Shown here: one piece after another, positions 6,402 through 14,413 of the stretch | Position numbering within the stretch: the stretch's first letter is position 1 | Layout of the letters: the number at the start of each line of letters is the position of its first letter | Source: an uncultured Oscillospiraceae bacterium | GTDB taxonomy: Bacteria > Bacillota > Clostridia > Oscillospirales > Oscillospiraceae | Assembly: GCA_944385775.1 (NCBI GenBank) | Contig: CALWYM010000069.1 | Coordinates: 1 to 16,332 of the forward strand | Direction of reading: 5' to 3' | DNA length: 16,332 nucleotides | Notes under the pieces: generated by a model | What the model saw: only the letters and a program-made list of their open reading frames with translations | Database searches by the model: none | What the model was told of the DNA's origin: nothing | Program-made: the position numbers and the translations under genes

Positions 6402-9400
6402 TTACGCTGTACCTTTATAGCTGCGGACGAATTTTACGGCAGTATCAATAACCCTGTCGCTATCGGAAAGCTTCAGCGATATGGAGGGCTGGCTGCCCGC
6501 TTCAATTTTTACCTTATTTTTATACTGTGGCAGGCTGTAAAGCCGTGAAATCCGTTCCATTTCAAAGTCAGACAAGGTAAAGATAAGTCTTCCGTTTTTC
6601 TGGCTTATTTCCGATATGCCCGTATCGGCGGCTTCGCCCCGGAGCAGCGCCACATGAATAAGGGCATTCACACTGGCGGGCGGGTCTCCGTAGCGGTCGA
6701 TAAGCTCGTCGGTCATGTCGTCGGCGTCCTCCTCCGTCCTGATATGAGCAATTCTTCTGTAAATATCGATACGCTGCTCCGGAGACGGCACATAGCTTTC
6801 CGGTATGGTCGCCGTAACCGCCAAATCCGCTGAACATTCCGGTTTCGCCGGGGTAATCTCTCCCTTTTCCTCGTGGATAGCCTCCTCAAGAAGCTTTAAA
6901 TACATATCGTATCCCACGCTCATCATATGACCGGACTGCTCCGCGCCGAGAAGATTTCCCGCACCGCGGATTTCCAAATCTCTCATGGCGATTTTAAAGC
7001 CGGAATTAAATTCCGTAAATTCCCTTATGGCGGAAAGGCGCTTTTCAGCTACCTCATTTAATACGGCGTTTTTCCTGAAGGTAAAATAGGCGTATGCCCG
7101 CCTGGAGGAGCGTCCCACTCTGCCCCGTATCTGGTGAAGCTGGGCAAGACCCAGCCTGTCTGCGTCCTCGATTATCAGAGTATTTACGTTTGGTATATCA
7201 ATGCCTGTCTCGATAATTGTGGTACATACAAGCACCTGTATCTCGCCGGCAACCATGCTCTCCATAACATGATTAAGGCTTACCTCATCCATTTTTCCGT
7301 GGGCAACGGCAATGGATACCTCCTCACCCAGAAGCTCCCGTATTCTCGCGGCGGTACGGTCAATATTGTCCACACGATTGTGAAGATAAAATACCTGTCC
7401 GCCACGGTAAAGCTCACGGCGCATAGCGTCTGCCAAAGTGTTCCAGTCGTGCTCCATAACGTATGTCTGTACCGGCAGTCTGTCGGAGGGCGGCTCCTCT
7501 ATGGTGGACATATCACGGACGCCGGACAGCGCCATATTCAATGTTCTCGGTATAGGCGTTGCAGAAAGGGTAAGAACGTCAACGCCCTTGGAAAGCTCCT
7601 TAAGCCGCTCCTTATGGGTTACACCGAACCGCTGCTCCTCATCAACCACAAGAAGACCCAAATCCTTAAATTTTATGTTCTTGTTAAAAAGCTTGTGGGT
7701 ACCGATTATTATGTCCACATCGCCGTTTTCAATTCCGCGCATGGCTTTTTTAAGCTGTGCCTGGCTGCGGAAACGGCTAAGTACGTCAATATTCACCGGA
7801 TAACCGTTAAACCGGCGCATAACGGTGGCATAATGCTGCTGGGCAAGAACCGTCGTGGGCACAAGTATTGCCGCCTGCTTTCCGTCCATAACGCACTTCA
7901 TTACGGCTCTGAGGGCAACCTCCGTCTTGCCGTATCCCACGTCGCCGCAAAGCAGCCTATCCATAGGCACCGGGCTTTCCATATCCTTCTTTATATCCTG
8001 TATTGCCCGTATCTGGTCGTCAGTTTCGGTATATTCAAAGGATTCCTCAAACTCCTTCATCCATGGGTTATCCGGAGAGAACGCAAAACCTATGGCTCGG
8101 CTTCGCTCCGCCTGAAGCTTAAGCAGACTGTCCGCCAGGTCCTTGACCGCGCCCTTTGCCCGAAGCTTCGCCTTTGCCCAGTCCGTTCCTCCCAGCCTGC
8201 TTAGCTTAACGGGACTGTCCTCCCCGCCGCCGATATATTTTGACACCATATCAAGGGCAGTCGCCGGAATATAAAGAGCGTCAGTACCGGCGTAGGCAAT
8301 CTTGATATAGTCCTTTTTTACCTTGTCAACCTCTCTTGTGACCATGCCTACAAATCGCCCGATACCATACTGCTCATGTACTACCAGGTCTCCGGGAGAA
8401 AGGTCTGTGAAGCTGTCAAGCTTCTGCCTGTTTTTCCGCTCCCTGGTCCGTCTTTTCCTGTAAAGGGGCTTTACAAGCTGTCCTTCGCTTATTATGGCAA
8501 GACCCATGGCAGGGTATTCAACCCCCGCGGAAAGGGCTCCCACCGCCACCGTACAGCTGCCTATTTGAGGAAGTGCTGTAAGCTCATAGTCAATAGCCGC
8601 CTTAATGTTCTGATTTTTCAGATATTCTCCCAGAATCTCACCACGGCGGCGGTCCTTTACCAGCACAACAACTCTGAAGCCTGTTCTCATATAGTGGCTT
8701 ATATCGCTGGCAGCCGTTTCCAAACTTCCGCCGTAGGAGGGAAGCTGCTTTGCCAATATGGACTCCACCGTTTTGGGTCTGTAAGGAAGACTTCCTGTGG
8801 TAAAGCTCGCCATCATTATAACGGGATAGTCGGAAAGCTTCTCACAAAGCCTATCCCAGGTCAGAGCGAACCGTTCCCCCTCGCCCTCAAGTTTTCCCCT
8901 CTCCGCAAGGTCTGCTATATCCTGGCAGAGAGCCTCCATATAGTTTTCTGCTCTGTCGGAAAGACGTCCCGGCTCACACATTACTACTATGGAGTCCGGT
9001 CTTATATAGTCCGCCGCCGTCGCCTCTGGATAGAGGAAATCTATATACCTGTCGGAAGCCGGCAAAGAGCGCTCCTCCCGTACCCTTTCAAGGTCCTCTT
9101 TTACCGTTTGGACAAGTTCTTCATTTACCTTTTTCCGTGACGAAAGACGGCCTATATAATCCTGAAGCTTTTTTATCAGCTCTTCCCTGCCTCCCTCACA
9201 GGAAAATACGGAGCTTTCGGCAGTTGGCATAATTATCGCCTTTTCGGTGGTTTCAATTCTTCGCTGGGTTGACACGTCAAAATAGCCCATTAAATCAATA
9301 TCGTCGCCGAAAAATTCACAGCGTACCGGGTTGTCCTCGCCCGGTGAGAAAAAGTCCAGTATTCCGCCCCGGAGGGAAAACTGTCCGCTGCCCTCCACCT

Positions 9401-9896
9401 GCTCAGTTCTCCTGTATCCCGCCCTGACAAGCAGCTTTGTCAAATCCTCAAGAGAATAGCTTTCGCCATTTTTAATCTCAAGCCAAAGCTTTTCAAACAG
9501 CTCCGGCGGCATGGTCTTTTGCATAAGGGAATCTGCCGTCGCCACAATAACAGGCTCCTGCCCCTTTATTATCCTGCCTAAAAGGCGAAGCCGGCGGTGC
9601 TCACCTTCCCGTGACACGCCCTCTGCATTGAAAAACACAAAGTCCCTGGCTGTCAGAACCGGTATATCCCTTTTTAAAAATCCACCCAGGTCGGCAGCAA
9701 ACTTCCGGCTCTCCTCCTCATCGGAGCAGATACACACCATAGGTCGACCTGTCAAATAGGCAATGGCCGCCGCTCCGTGTGCTCTCGGAAACGCTCCTGT
9801 ACCGCTGAGAAGCGCCGGGCACTTGCCCCCTTCTATGGCGCCCACTATGGAGCCGAACTCCTTATCACGCCCAAGGGCTTTTAACAATTCCTCCAT
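6402..9896 (-). CDS. mfd: Transcription-repair coupling factor Mfd
   Basis: About 1164 residues, full length for Mfd. The protein removes RNA polymerase stalled at DNA lesions and recruits UvrA for nucleotide excision repair. Domains in order: a UvrB-like N-terminal part (about residues 1-340); a CarD-like RNA-polymerase-interaction domain near 500-560 (SPGDLVVHEQYGIGRFVG); a RecG-like SF2 translocase with Walker A GDVGYGKTE near 651-659, DEEQ box near 752-755 (VVDEEQRFGV) and SATPIPRTL; then helicase C motifs HGKM, TTIIETGIDIPN and QIRGRVGRS; and a C-terminal TRCF domain. All key motifs are intact. Start choice: the frame can begin at GTG 9905, but the ATG at 9894-9896 is about 8 nt from AAGG in AAGGTGGTGCAG and gives MEELLKAL, so I prefer it. 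It follows rsmG by 83 nt and ends in a strong terminator. Confidence 0.98.
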   Translation of the reverse strand: MEELLKALGRDKEFGSIVGAIEGGKCPALLSGTGAFPRAHGAAAIAYLTGRPMVCICSDEEESRKFAADLGGFLKRDIPVLTARDFVFFNAEGVSREGEHRRLRLLGRIIKGQEPVIVATADSLMQKTMPPELFEKLWLEIKNGESYSLEDLTKLLVRAGYRRTEQVEGSGQFSLRGGILDFFSPGEDNPVRCEFFGDDIDLMGYFDVSTQRRIETTEKAIIMPTAESSVFSCEGGREELIKKLQDYIGRLSSRKKVNEELVQTVKEDLERVREERSLPASDRYIDFLYPEATAADYIRPDSIVVMCEPGRLSDRAENYMEALCQDIADLAERGKLEGEGERFALTWDRLCEKLSDYPVIMMASFTTGSLPYRPKTVESILAKQLPSYGGSLETAASDISHYMRTGFRVVVLVKDRRRGEILGEYLKNQNIKAAIDYELTALPQIGSCTVAVGALSAGVEYPAMGLAIISEGQLVKPLYRKRRTRERKNRQKLDSFTDLSPGDLVVHEQYGIGRFVGMVTREVDKVKKDYIKIAYAGTDALYIPATALDMVSKYIGGGEDSPVKLSRLGGTDWAKAKLRAKGAVKDLADSLLKLQAERSRAIGFAFSPDNPWMKEFEESFEYTETDDQIRAIQDIKKDMESPVPMDRLLCGDVGYGKTEVALRAVMKCVMDGKQAAILVPTTVLAQQHYATVMRRFNGYPVNIDVLSRFRSQAQLKKAMRGIENGDVDIIIGTHKLFNKNIKFKDLGLLVVDEEQRFGVTHKERLKELSKGVDVLTLSATPIPRTLNMALSGVRDMSTIEEPPSDRLPVQTYVMEHDWNTLADAMRRELYRGGQVFYLHNRVDNIDRTAARIRELLGEEVSIAVAHGKMDEVSLNHVMESMVAGEIQVLVCTTIIETGIDIPNVNTLIIEDADRLGLAQLHQIRGRVGRSSRRAYAYFTFRKNAVLNEVAEKRLSAIREFTEFNSGFKIAMRDLEIRGAGNLLGAEQSGHMMSVGYDMYLKLLEEAIHEEKGEITPAKPECSADLAVTATIPESYVPSPEQRIDIYRRIAHIRTEEDADDMTDELIDRYGDPPASVNALIHVALLRGEAADTGISEISQKNGRLIFTLSDFEMERISRLYSLPQYKNKVKIEAGSQPSISLKLSDSDRVIDTAVKFVRSYKGTA

Positions 9897-9931
9897 CTGC
9901 ACCACCTTAACATGAAAAATCTGGAAATAGT

Positions 9932-9973
9932 AGAGACAGAAACACGCCCCGATAACTGCTTAACCGGGGGTGT
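9932..9973 (-). terminator. Possible weak terminator after rsmG
   Basis: On the minus strand ACAC-CCCCG (9973-9965) pairs with CGGGG-C-GTGT (9951-9942), nine pairs with one bulged C and a 13-nt loop, then TTCTGTCTCT. It begins 7 nt after the rsmG stop. The T tract is interrupted, so termination may be partial and mfd could be reached by read-through. Confidence 0.4.
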
Positions 9974-9979
9974 ACTGTT

Positions 9980-10690
9980 TTATAAAGGTTTTTTCTTAAT
10001 TACTCCGTAGTGTCGCGGGTATTTTTCCGGTGTATTACGGACTTTTTCCACCATAACTACCCGTCTTGTTATATCCGTTCCGGGGATAGTATAGGTATAT
10101 AGCGGAAGGAGCTTTCCGCCCAGCGTTACAGCGGCTTTTTCTGCTTCGGCAATTTCCTCGTCGCTGTCGGCGCTTTTCATTGCCATAAATACGCCGCCTA
10201 CCTTTACGAGCGGCAGACAAAGCTCTGTGAGCACATTAAGCCTTGCCACAGCTCGGGAAACCGCAATGTCATAGCTTTCGCGAAAGTCCCAATCCTGAGC
10301 CAGTTCCTCGGCTCGACCGTGTACTGCCTTTGCGGAAAGAGAAAGGGCTTTGCAGACCTCCCTTAGAAAATCCACCTTTTTTTCCGTACTGTCCACAAGG
10401 GTCACCTTTGCGCTCTGCTCCCATATGGCAACGGGGATTCCGGGAAAACCAGCTCCCGTACCCACGTCCACAACTGTTTTCCCACTAAAATTATATGCGC
10501 CCAATATGCCCACAGAGTCCAGAAAATGAAGCCTGGCCCCGTCCTCCTCACCCTTTATGGCGGTAAGGTTAAACCGTGAATTATAATCCGTCAGCATATC
10601 GTAATAGAGCCGGCAGCGGCGGAGGGCTGTATCCTCCGCCGTAAGTCCCATTTCAAGAGCTCCTGCCCTGATTATCTCAGTCAGTTCCAT
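9980..10690 (-). CDS. rsmG: 16S rRNA (guanine-N7) methyltransferase RsmG (GidB)
   Basis: 236 residues, typical length. RsmG uses S-adenosylmethionine to methylate N7 of G527 (E. coli numbering) in the 530 loop of 16S rRNA; loss often gives low-level streptomycin resistance. The N-terminal helix pair with YYDMLTDYNSRFNLTAI is characteristic. The SAM-binding glycine motif is VDVGTGAGFPGIP at residues 74-86, followed by VTLVDSTEKKVDFL (acidic residue for the ribose) and VSRAVARL, also family signatures. Start is ATG at 10688-10690 with GAGG 5 nt upstream. It lies 17 nt after serS on the same strand, so the two are probably co-transcribed. In many Firmicutes rsmG follows mnmG just upstream of parAB; here it is on the other side of parAB, next to serS. 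Confidence 0.97.
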   Translation of the reverse strand: MELTEIIRAGALEMGLTAEDTALRRCRLYYDMLTDYNSRFNLTAIKGEEDGARLHFLDSVGILGAYNFSGKTVVDVGTGAGFPGIPVAIWEQSAKVTLVDSTEKKVDFLREVCKALSLSAKAVHGRAEELAQDWDFRESYDIAVSRAVARLNVLTELCLPLVKVGGVFMAMKSADSDEEIAEAEKAAVTLGGKLLPLYTYTIPGTDITRRVVMVEKVRNTPEKYPRHYGVIKKKPL

Positions 10691-10707
10691 GCTGCCTCTT
10701 TCCCGTA

Positions 10708-12018
10708 TTAAACGCTCTTTACCTTTTTAAGCCGGTCAGCTCCGCCCATGTAGGGACGGAGAGGCTCGGGAATCGTTACGGAACCGTCAGCCTGAAGGTT
10801 GTTCTCCAAAAACGCGATAAGCATTCTCGGCGGCGCAACGCAGGTATTATTAAGAGTGTGGGCAAGGTAAATGTTTCCGTCCTCACCCTTTATACGAATT
10901 TTAAGCCTTCTTGCCTGAGCGTCTCCCAAATTAGAGCAGGAGCACACCTCAAAGAACTTCTGCTGACGGGGACTCCATGCCTCAATGTCACAGGACTTAA
11001 CTTTAAGATCCGCCAAATCACCGGAGCAGCATTCCAGCTGACGCACAGGTATCTCAAGGCTGCGGAATAGCTCTACTGAATAGCGCCAGAGCTTTTCGTA
11101 CCAGTCCATACTTTCCTCCGGCTTGCAAATAACTATCATTTCCTGCTTTTCAAACTGATGTATTCTGTAAACGCCTCTCTCCTCCAGACCATGGGCGCCC
11201 TTCTCCTTGCGGAAGCAGGGTGAGTAGCTTGTGAGAGTGTGAGGCAGACTGCTTTCGGGAATAATCTGGTCAAGGTAACGACCAATCATGGAGTGTTCGC
11301 TGGTACCGATAAGATAAAGGTCCTCACCCTCGATTTTATACATCATAGCGTCCATCTCGGTCTGACTCATTACGCCCTCAACGACGCTTCCGTGCATCAT
11401 AAACGGCGGGATCATATAAATAAACCCCTTGCCTATCATAAAATCTCTGGCGTATGCCAGCACCGCCTCATGGAGCCTTGCAATATCGCCGATAAGATAA
11501 TAAAATCCGTTGCCTGCCACCCTTCTGGCGCCATCAAGGTCAATGCCACAGAAGGATTCCATTATATCAGTATGATAGGGTATTTCAAAATCGGGCACCT
11601 TGCACTCGCCAAAGCGCTGGATTTCCACATTTTCGCTGTCATCCTTACCGATAGGTACGCTGGGGTCAATTATATTCGGTATCTGGTACATGACCTTTTT
11701 AAGCTCCTGGGCGTACTTCCCCTCAAGGTCCTCAAGCTCCGCAAGCCTCTCCGCGTCCGCCTTGACCTGCGCTTTTACTGTCTCAGCCTCCTCCAGCTTT
11801 GACGGGTCCTTCTTCGCCTGTCCCATAAGAATACCAATCTGCTTTGAAAGCTTGTTTCTGTTGGCTCTCAGCTCATTTGCCTCGCTTATCGCCGCCCGAT
11901 TCTCAGCGTCAAGCTCCAGCGCCTTATCTACCAGCGGCAGCTTATAGTCCTGAAACTTCTTTTTTATGTTCTCCCTGACCGCATCGGGATTTTCTCTTAA
12001 AAATTTTATATCAATCAT
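10708..12018 (-). CDS. serS: Seryl-tRNA synthetase (variant active-site motifs)
   Basis: 436 residues, normal length. It charges tRNA-Ser with serine in the cytoplasm. Residues 1 to about 105 form the long antiparallel coiled-coil arm that reads the tRNA-Ser extra arm (MIDIKFLRENPDAVRENIKK start). The catalytic core is class II: TSEH at 239-242, motif 2 around 266-288 (CFRKEKGAHGLEERG, then YRIHQFEK) and motif 3 around 387-404 (TLNNTCVAPPRMLIAFLEN). The motif 3 Arg and the motif 2 Arg are present. Canonical bacterial enzymes usually show TSEVPL and TLNGSGLAVGR, so this one reads more like the archaeal or eukaryotic variant of the bacterial-type enzyme. ATG at 12016-12018 has AGAGGGG 7 nt upstream. 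It follows the coiled-coil gene by 16 nt and precedes rsmG. No T-box leader is possible in that gap. Confidence 0.95.
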   Translation of the reverse strand: MIDIKFLRENPDAVRENIKKKFQDYKLPLVDKALELDAENRAAISEANELRANRNKLSKQIGILMGQAKKDPSKLEEAETVKAQVKADAERLAELEDLEGKYAQELKKVMYQIPNIIDPSVPIGKDDSENVEIQRFGECKVPDFEIPYHTDIMESFCGIDLDGARRVAGNGFYYLIGDIARLHEAVLAYARDFMIGKGFIYMIPPFMMHGSVVEGVMSQTEMDAMMYKIEGEDLYLIGTSEHSMIGRYLDQIIPESSLPHTLTSYSPCFRKEKGAHGLEERGVYRIHQFEKQEMIVICKPEESMDWYEKLWRYSVELFRSLEIPVRQLECCSGDLADLKVKSCDIEAWSPRQQKFFEVCSCSNLGDAQARRLKIRIKGEDGNIYLAHTLNNTCVAPPRMLIAFLENNLQADGSVTIPEPLRPYMGGADRLKKVKSV

Positions 12019-12034
12019 TTTATAACCCCTCTTT

Positions 12035-12604
12035 TTACCCGTTTATTTCATTGAGCATAGCCGTGACTTCCTCTTTATATTCATCAGGAAGCTTCTCCGC
12101 TATCGCCTCAACGCTTTCTTTAAGGCGTTCAAGCTCCTCACGGTCGTCCGTAAGGTATGCTTCCCGGAATTTCATATAGGTATCTATGGCGGATATCTGC
12201 TCCGTTAACTCGGCAATCTCCTGATTCTTTTCCAAAAGCCCTACTCTGATTTCATCGAGAACTTCGCTCATGGTGTCTATTCTCTCTTCAAGCTCTTTTT
12301 TATCATCTTCAAGCTCGTCTATCTCTGTTTCCAGCTTCAAGCTGTAATTTTGCAGTTTGTCAATATTTATCTGTGCCTGCATTGTTGCCTGGCTGTGCTC
12401 CTCATTTATGCTGTCAATGGTATTGGCGTTTCTTCTCTGCTGGATAAAATAGCTGAGAAGCACAAGCAAAAACGCCACGGTAAACAGTATTGTTACATAG
12501 ACTATAACAGACTGCTCCGATTTCCGCTGACTCTTCGGTGCTTCTTTTTCGTCAAGAGGTGCCTTTTCAGTAGCGTTGCCGTCTCCTCTCTTTTGAAACT
12601 TCAC
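12035..12604 (-). CDS. Unrecognised membrane-anchored coiled-coil protein between parB and serS
   Basis: 189 residues; I do not recognise the family. Residues 1-31 are polar and charged. One membrane helix spans about 32-54 (VIVYVTILFTVAFLLVLLSY), followed by QQRR. Residues 60-141 look like a long coiled coil rich in Glu, Leu, Lys and Ile with no proline, and another acidic helix runs at 153-184. The positive QQRR directly after the helix makes topology ambiguous. Start is GTG at 12602-12604, overlapping the parB TGA (GTGA) with GGGAGGTG 7 nt upstream, so translation is probably coupled to parB. In many Clostridium genomes, from memory, this slot holds a DUF4446 gene, also a membrane plus coiled-coil protein, but I see no DUF4446 C-terminal domain here. 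A role in segregation or cell-cycle work is only guilt by association. Confidence 0.85.
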   Translation of the reverse strand: MKFQKRGDGNATEKAPLDEKEAPKSQRKSEQSVIVYVTILFTVAFLLVLLSYFIQQRRNANTIDSINEEHSQATMQAQINIDKLQNYSLKLETEIDELEDDKKELEERIDTMSEVLDEIRVGLLEKNQEIAELTEQISAIDTYMKFREAYLTDDREELERLKESVEAIAEKLPDEYKEEVTAMLNEING

Positions 12605-13509
12605 CTGGCTGCACCTCCCTTGCCCTGTACATACTTCAGTGCCTCGTATAAAGCTTCAAAATCCTCCGGGCTGTAATACTCTATTTCAAAACGCCCTTTC
12701 TTTGCTCCGGCAAATATTTTTACCTTTCTGCCAAGACTTTCGGTAAGCTCCTTTTCGACCACCTCATAATAGTCAACACCGTCCTCACCCAGAGGATGAC
12801 GTGTTTTTTTCTTTTCAGGCTTTTTACTTCCCATTCTCTTGACCAGCGCAGTAGTCTCCCTTACGGAAAGGTCCCTCTCCACCGTCATTCTGGCTGCCTC
12901 TGCCTGCTTTTCCGGGTCTTCAATTTCAAGCAGTGCCCTTGCGTGACTCAGTGTCAGTCTGCCTATCTCCACAAGCCCCAGAACCTCCTCCGGAAGCTTT
13001 AACAGCCTCAGGGCATTTGCAATTACCGGTCTCGATTTTCCTACGGTCTGCGCCACCCTCTCCTGAGTCATGGAATACTTGTCCATCAGCGCCTTGTAGC
13101 CTCTTGCTTCCTCAACCGGGTTCAAATCCTCCCTTTGAAGATTTTCCACAAGGGCAAGCTCAGCCGCTTCCTTCTCGGATACGTCGATTATATTGACAGG
13201 CACAGTATCAAGTCCTGCCATTCTGGCGGCGCGCCATCTTCTCTCTCCCGCTATTATCTGATAATAGTCGTCCTCAAGTTTCCTGACTGTTATTGGCTGG
13301 ATTATTCCGTGCTGTGAAATGGAATCCGCCAGCTCTGCCAGAGCTTCCTCGTCAAAGTTTACTCTGGGCTGGTCTGTTCTTGGCTCTATCCTAACTATGG
13401 GTACGGTTGTGGCTGACTGCTCCTGGTTTACGTCATCTCCAAAGAGCGCTGCAAGACCTCCTCCCAGTCCCGTATCATTCAGACCCTTTCCCAAACTGTT
13501 TCGGGCCAT
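12601..13509 (-). CDS. parB: Chromosome partitioning protein ParB (Spo0J)
   Basis: 302 residues from the ATG at 13507-13509. ParB is a CTP-dependent DNA clamp that loads at parS, slides along DNA, and helps load SMC and stimulate ParA. Features: KGL/GGGLAALFGDD near the N terminus (ParA-interaction region), the CTP-binding GERRWRA box at 88-94, ENLQREDLNPVEEA at 122-135, a helix-turn-helix at about 147-170 (MTQERVAQTVGKSRPVIANA) that reads parS, and a C-terminal dimerisation domain. Start choice: the frame opens to a TTG at 13548, but that would overlap parA and lacks a ribosome binding site, whereas the ATG has a perfect AAGGAGG 7 nt upstream and begins with the family-typical MARNSLGKGL. 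It lies 16 nt after parA, and its stop overlaps the next gene. Confidence 0.98.
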   Translation of the reverse strand: MARNSLGKGLNDTGLGGGLAALFGDDVNQEQSATTVPIVRIEPRTDQPRVNFDEEALAELADSISQHGIIQPITVRKLEDDYYQIIAGERRWRAARMAGLDTVPVNIIDVSEKEAAELALVENLQREDLNPVEEARGYKALMDKYSMTQERVAQTVGKSRPVIANALRLLKLPEEVLGLVEIGRLTLSHARALLEIEDPEKQAEAARMTVERDLSVRETTALVKRMGSKKPEKKKTRHPLGEDGVDYYEVVEKELTESLGRKVKIFAGAKKGRFEIEYYSPEDFEALYEALKYVQGKGGAAR

Positions 13510-13525
13510 CTTACTCCTCCTTCTC

Positions 13526-14290
13526 TCACTTTCCTCTGTTTCTAGCAATTATCTCTCTGGCAAGACTTATGTAAGCCTGGGAACCCTTTGAGCTGTAATC
13601 ATACGCCGTTACCGGCTTTCCGTGGCTGGGCGCCTCTGACAGCCTGACGTTTCTGGGAATTACCGTTGAAAACACCGCTGACTTAAAATACTTCTTTACT
13701 TCGCCCGCTACCTGAAGGGAAAGGTTTGTCCTGCCGTCAAACATTGTCAGCACAATCCCCTCCACACCAATATCAGGATTCATGCGCTTTTTTATTAGCC
13801 GCACGGTGTTCATAAGGTCACTTAATCCCTCAAGGGCAAAGTACTCGCACTGTACCGGAATAAGCACGGTATCCGCCGCCGTCAGCGCGTTTAATGTGAG
13901 CAGCTCAAGGCTTGGCGGACAGTCTATAAGTATAAAATCATAGTCGTTTCTAAGCCCGTTTAGCTCATCTTTCAGACGGTACTCCCTCTTCTCCATATTC
14001 ACAAGCTCTACCACCGCACCGGACAGTTCCTTGTTTGAGGGAAGTACATCACCGTATTTTGTTTCTATTATGGCTTTCCTTATATCCGCCCCGTCTACCA
14101 GCACATTGTAGGTGCCGATTTCCTGCCTGTTTTTATCAATACCCATGGCAGAGGTGGCGTTACCCTGAGGGTCTGAATCACAGAGAAGCACTCGCTTCCC
14201 CTCTTTAGTCAGTGCCGCGCACAGATTAACACAGGTGGTTGTTTTTCCAACACCACCCTTTTGATTTGCTATCGCTATTATCTTACCCAT
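13526..14290 (-). CDS. parA: Chromosome partitioning ATPase ParA (Soj)
   Basis: 254 residues, typical for Soj-type ParA. It is a nucleoid-binding ATPase that, with ParB and parS, segregates newly replicated origins and, in Bacillus, influences DnaA. The deviant Walker A KGGVGKTT lies at residues 11-18 with the signature Lys at 11; the switch I-like DSDPQ is at 38-42, Walker B LIDCPPSL at 121-128, and PVQCEYFALEGL follows. The C-terminal basic region for DNA binding is present. ATG at 14288-14290 has GAGGGAG about 4-5 nt upstream. It is the first gene of a parA-parB-coiled coil-serS-rsmG run with gaps of 17 nt or less, driven by a clear promoter next to two parS sites. Confidence 0.98.
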   Translation of the reverse strand: MGKIIAIANQKGGVGKTTTCVNLCAALTKEGKRVLLCDSDPQGNATSAMGIDKNRQEIGTYNVLVDGADIRKAIIETKYGDVLPSNKELSGAVVELVNMEKREYRLKDELNGLRNDYDFILIDCPPSLELLTLNALTAADTVLIPVQCEYFALEGLSDLMNTVRLIKKRMNPDIGVEGIVLTMFDGRTNLSLQVAGEVKKYFKSAVFSTVIPRNVRLSEAPSHGKPVTAYDYSSKGSQAYISLAREIIARNRGK

Positions 14291-14321
14291 TTATCTCCCT
14301 CTGCCCTGTTTTTTCCTTACA

Positions 14322-14350
14322 ATTATATACTACTTTATTTTTCTTTTCAA
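14322..14350 (-). promoter_or_regulatory. Sigma-A promoter of the parA operon
   Basis: On the minus strand TTGAAA (14345-14350) is separated by exactly 17 bp from a perfect TATAAT (14322-14327). Transcription would start near 14315, about 25 nt before the parA ATG. The -35 box is 24 bp from the nearer parS site, so ParB bound or spreading there could repress the promoter. Confidence 0.85.
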
Positions 14351-14373
14351 TACTTTGTATTTTCTTTTTTGAC

Positions 14374-14389
14374 TGTTTCACGTGAAACA
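14374..14389. promoter_or_regulatory. parS: parS site 1 (ParB binding/loading site)
   Basis: TGTTTCACGTGAAACA, a perfect 16-bp palindrome identical to the Firmicute parS consensus. It lies 83 bp upstream of the parA start codon, in the gpr-parA intergenic region. Confidence 0.97.
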
Positions 14390-14401
14390 TTTGAAAATTT
14401 C

Positions 14402-14411
14402 CTGTTAACAG
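14402..14411. repeat. Short palindrome between the parS sites
   Basis: CTGTTAACAG is a perfect 10-bp palindrome lying between the two parS copies. It is short and may be chance, but it starts 13 bases after parS site 1 and ends 3 bases before parS site 2. Confidence 0.4.
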
Positions 14412-14413
14412 TT

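Noticed and set aside
7134..8204. Long open frame (356 codons) on the plus strand inside mfd
   Set aside because: It is fully antisense to the helicase core of Mfd, shows no recognisable domain, has low-complexity composition and no ribosome binding site. It is a shadow of the mfd reading frame.
12019..12034. T-box riboswitch ahead of serS
   Set aside because: Only 16 nt separate serS from the upstream gene, too little for a T-box leader.
13510..13548. Upstream TTG extension of ParB by 13 residues
   Set aside because: It would overlap parA, has no ribosome binding site and adds MLETEESERRRSK, which is not like ParB. The ATG at 13509 has a perfect AAGGAGG.
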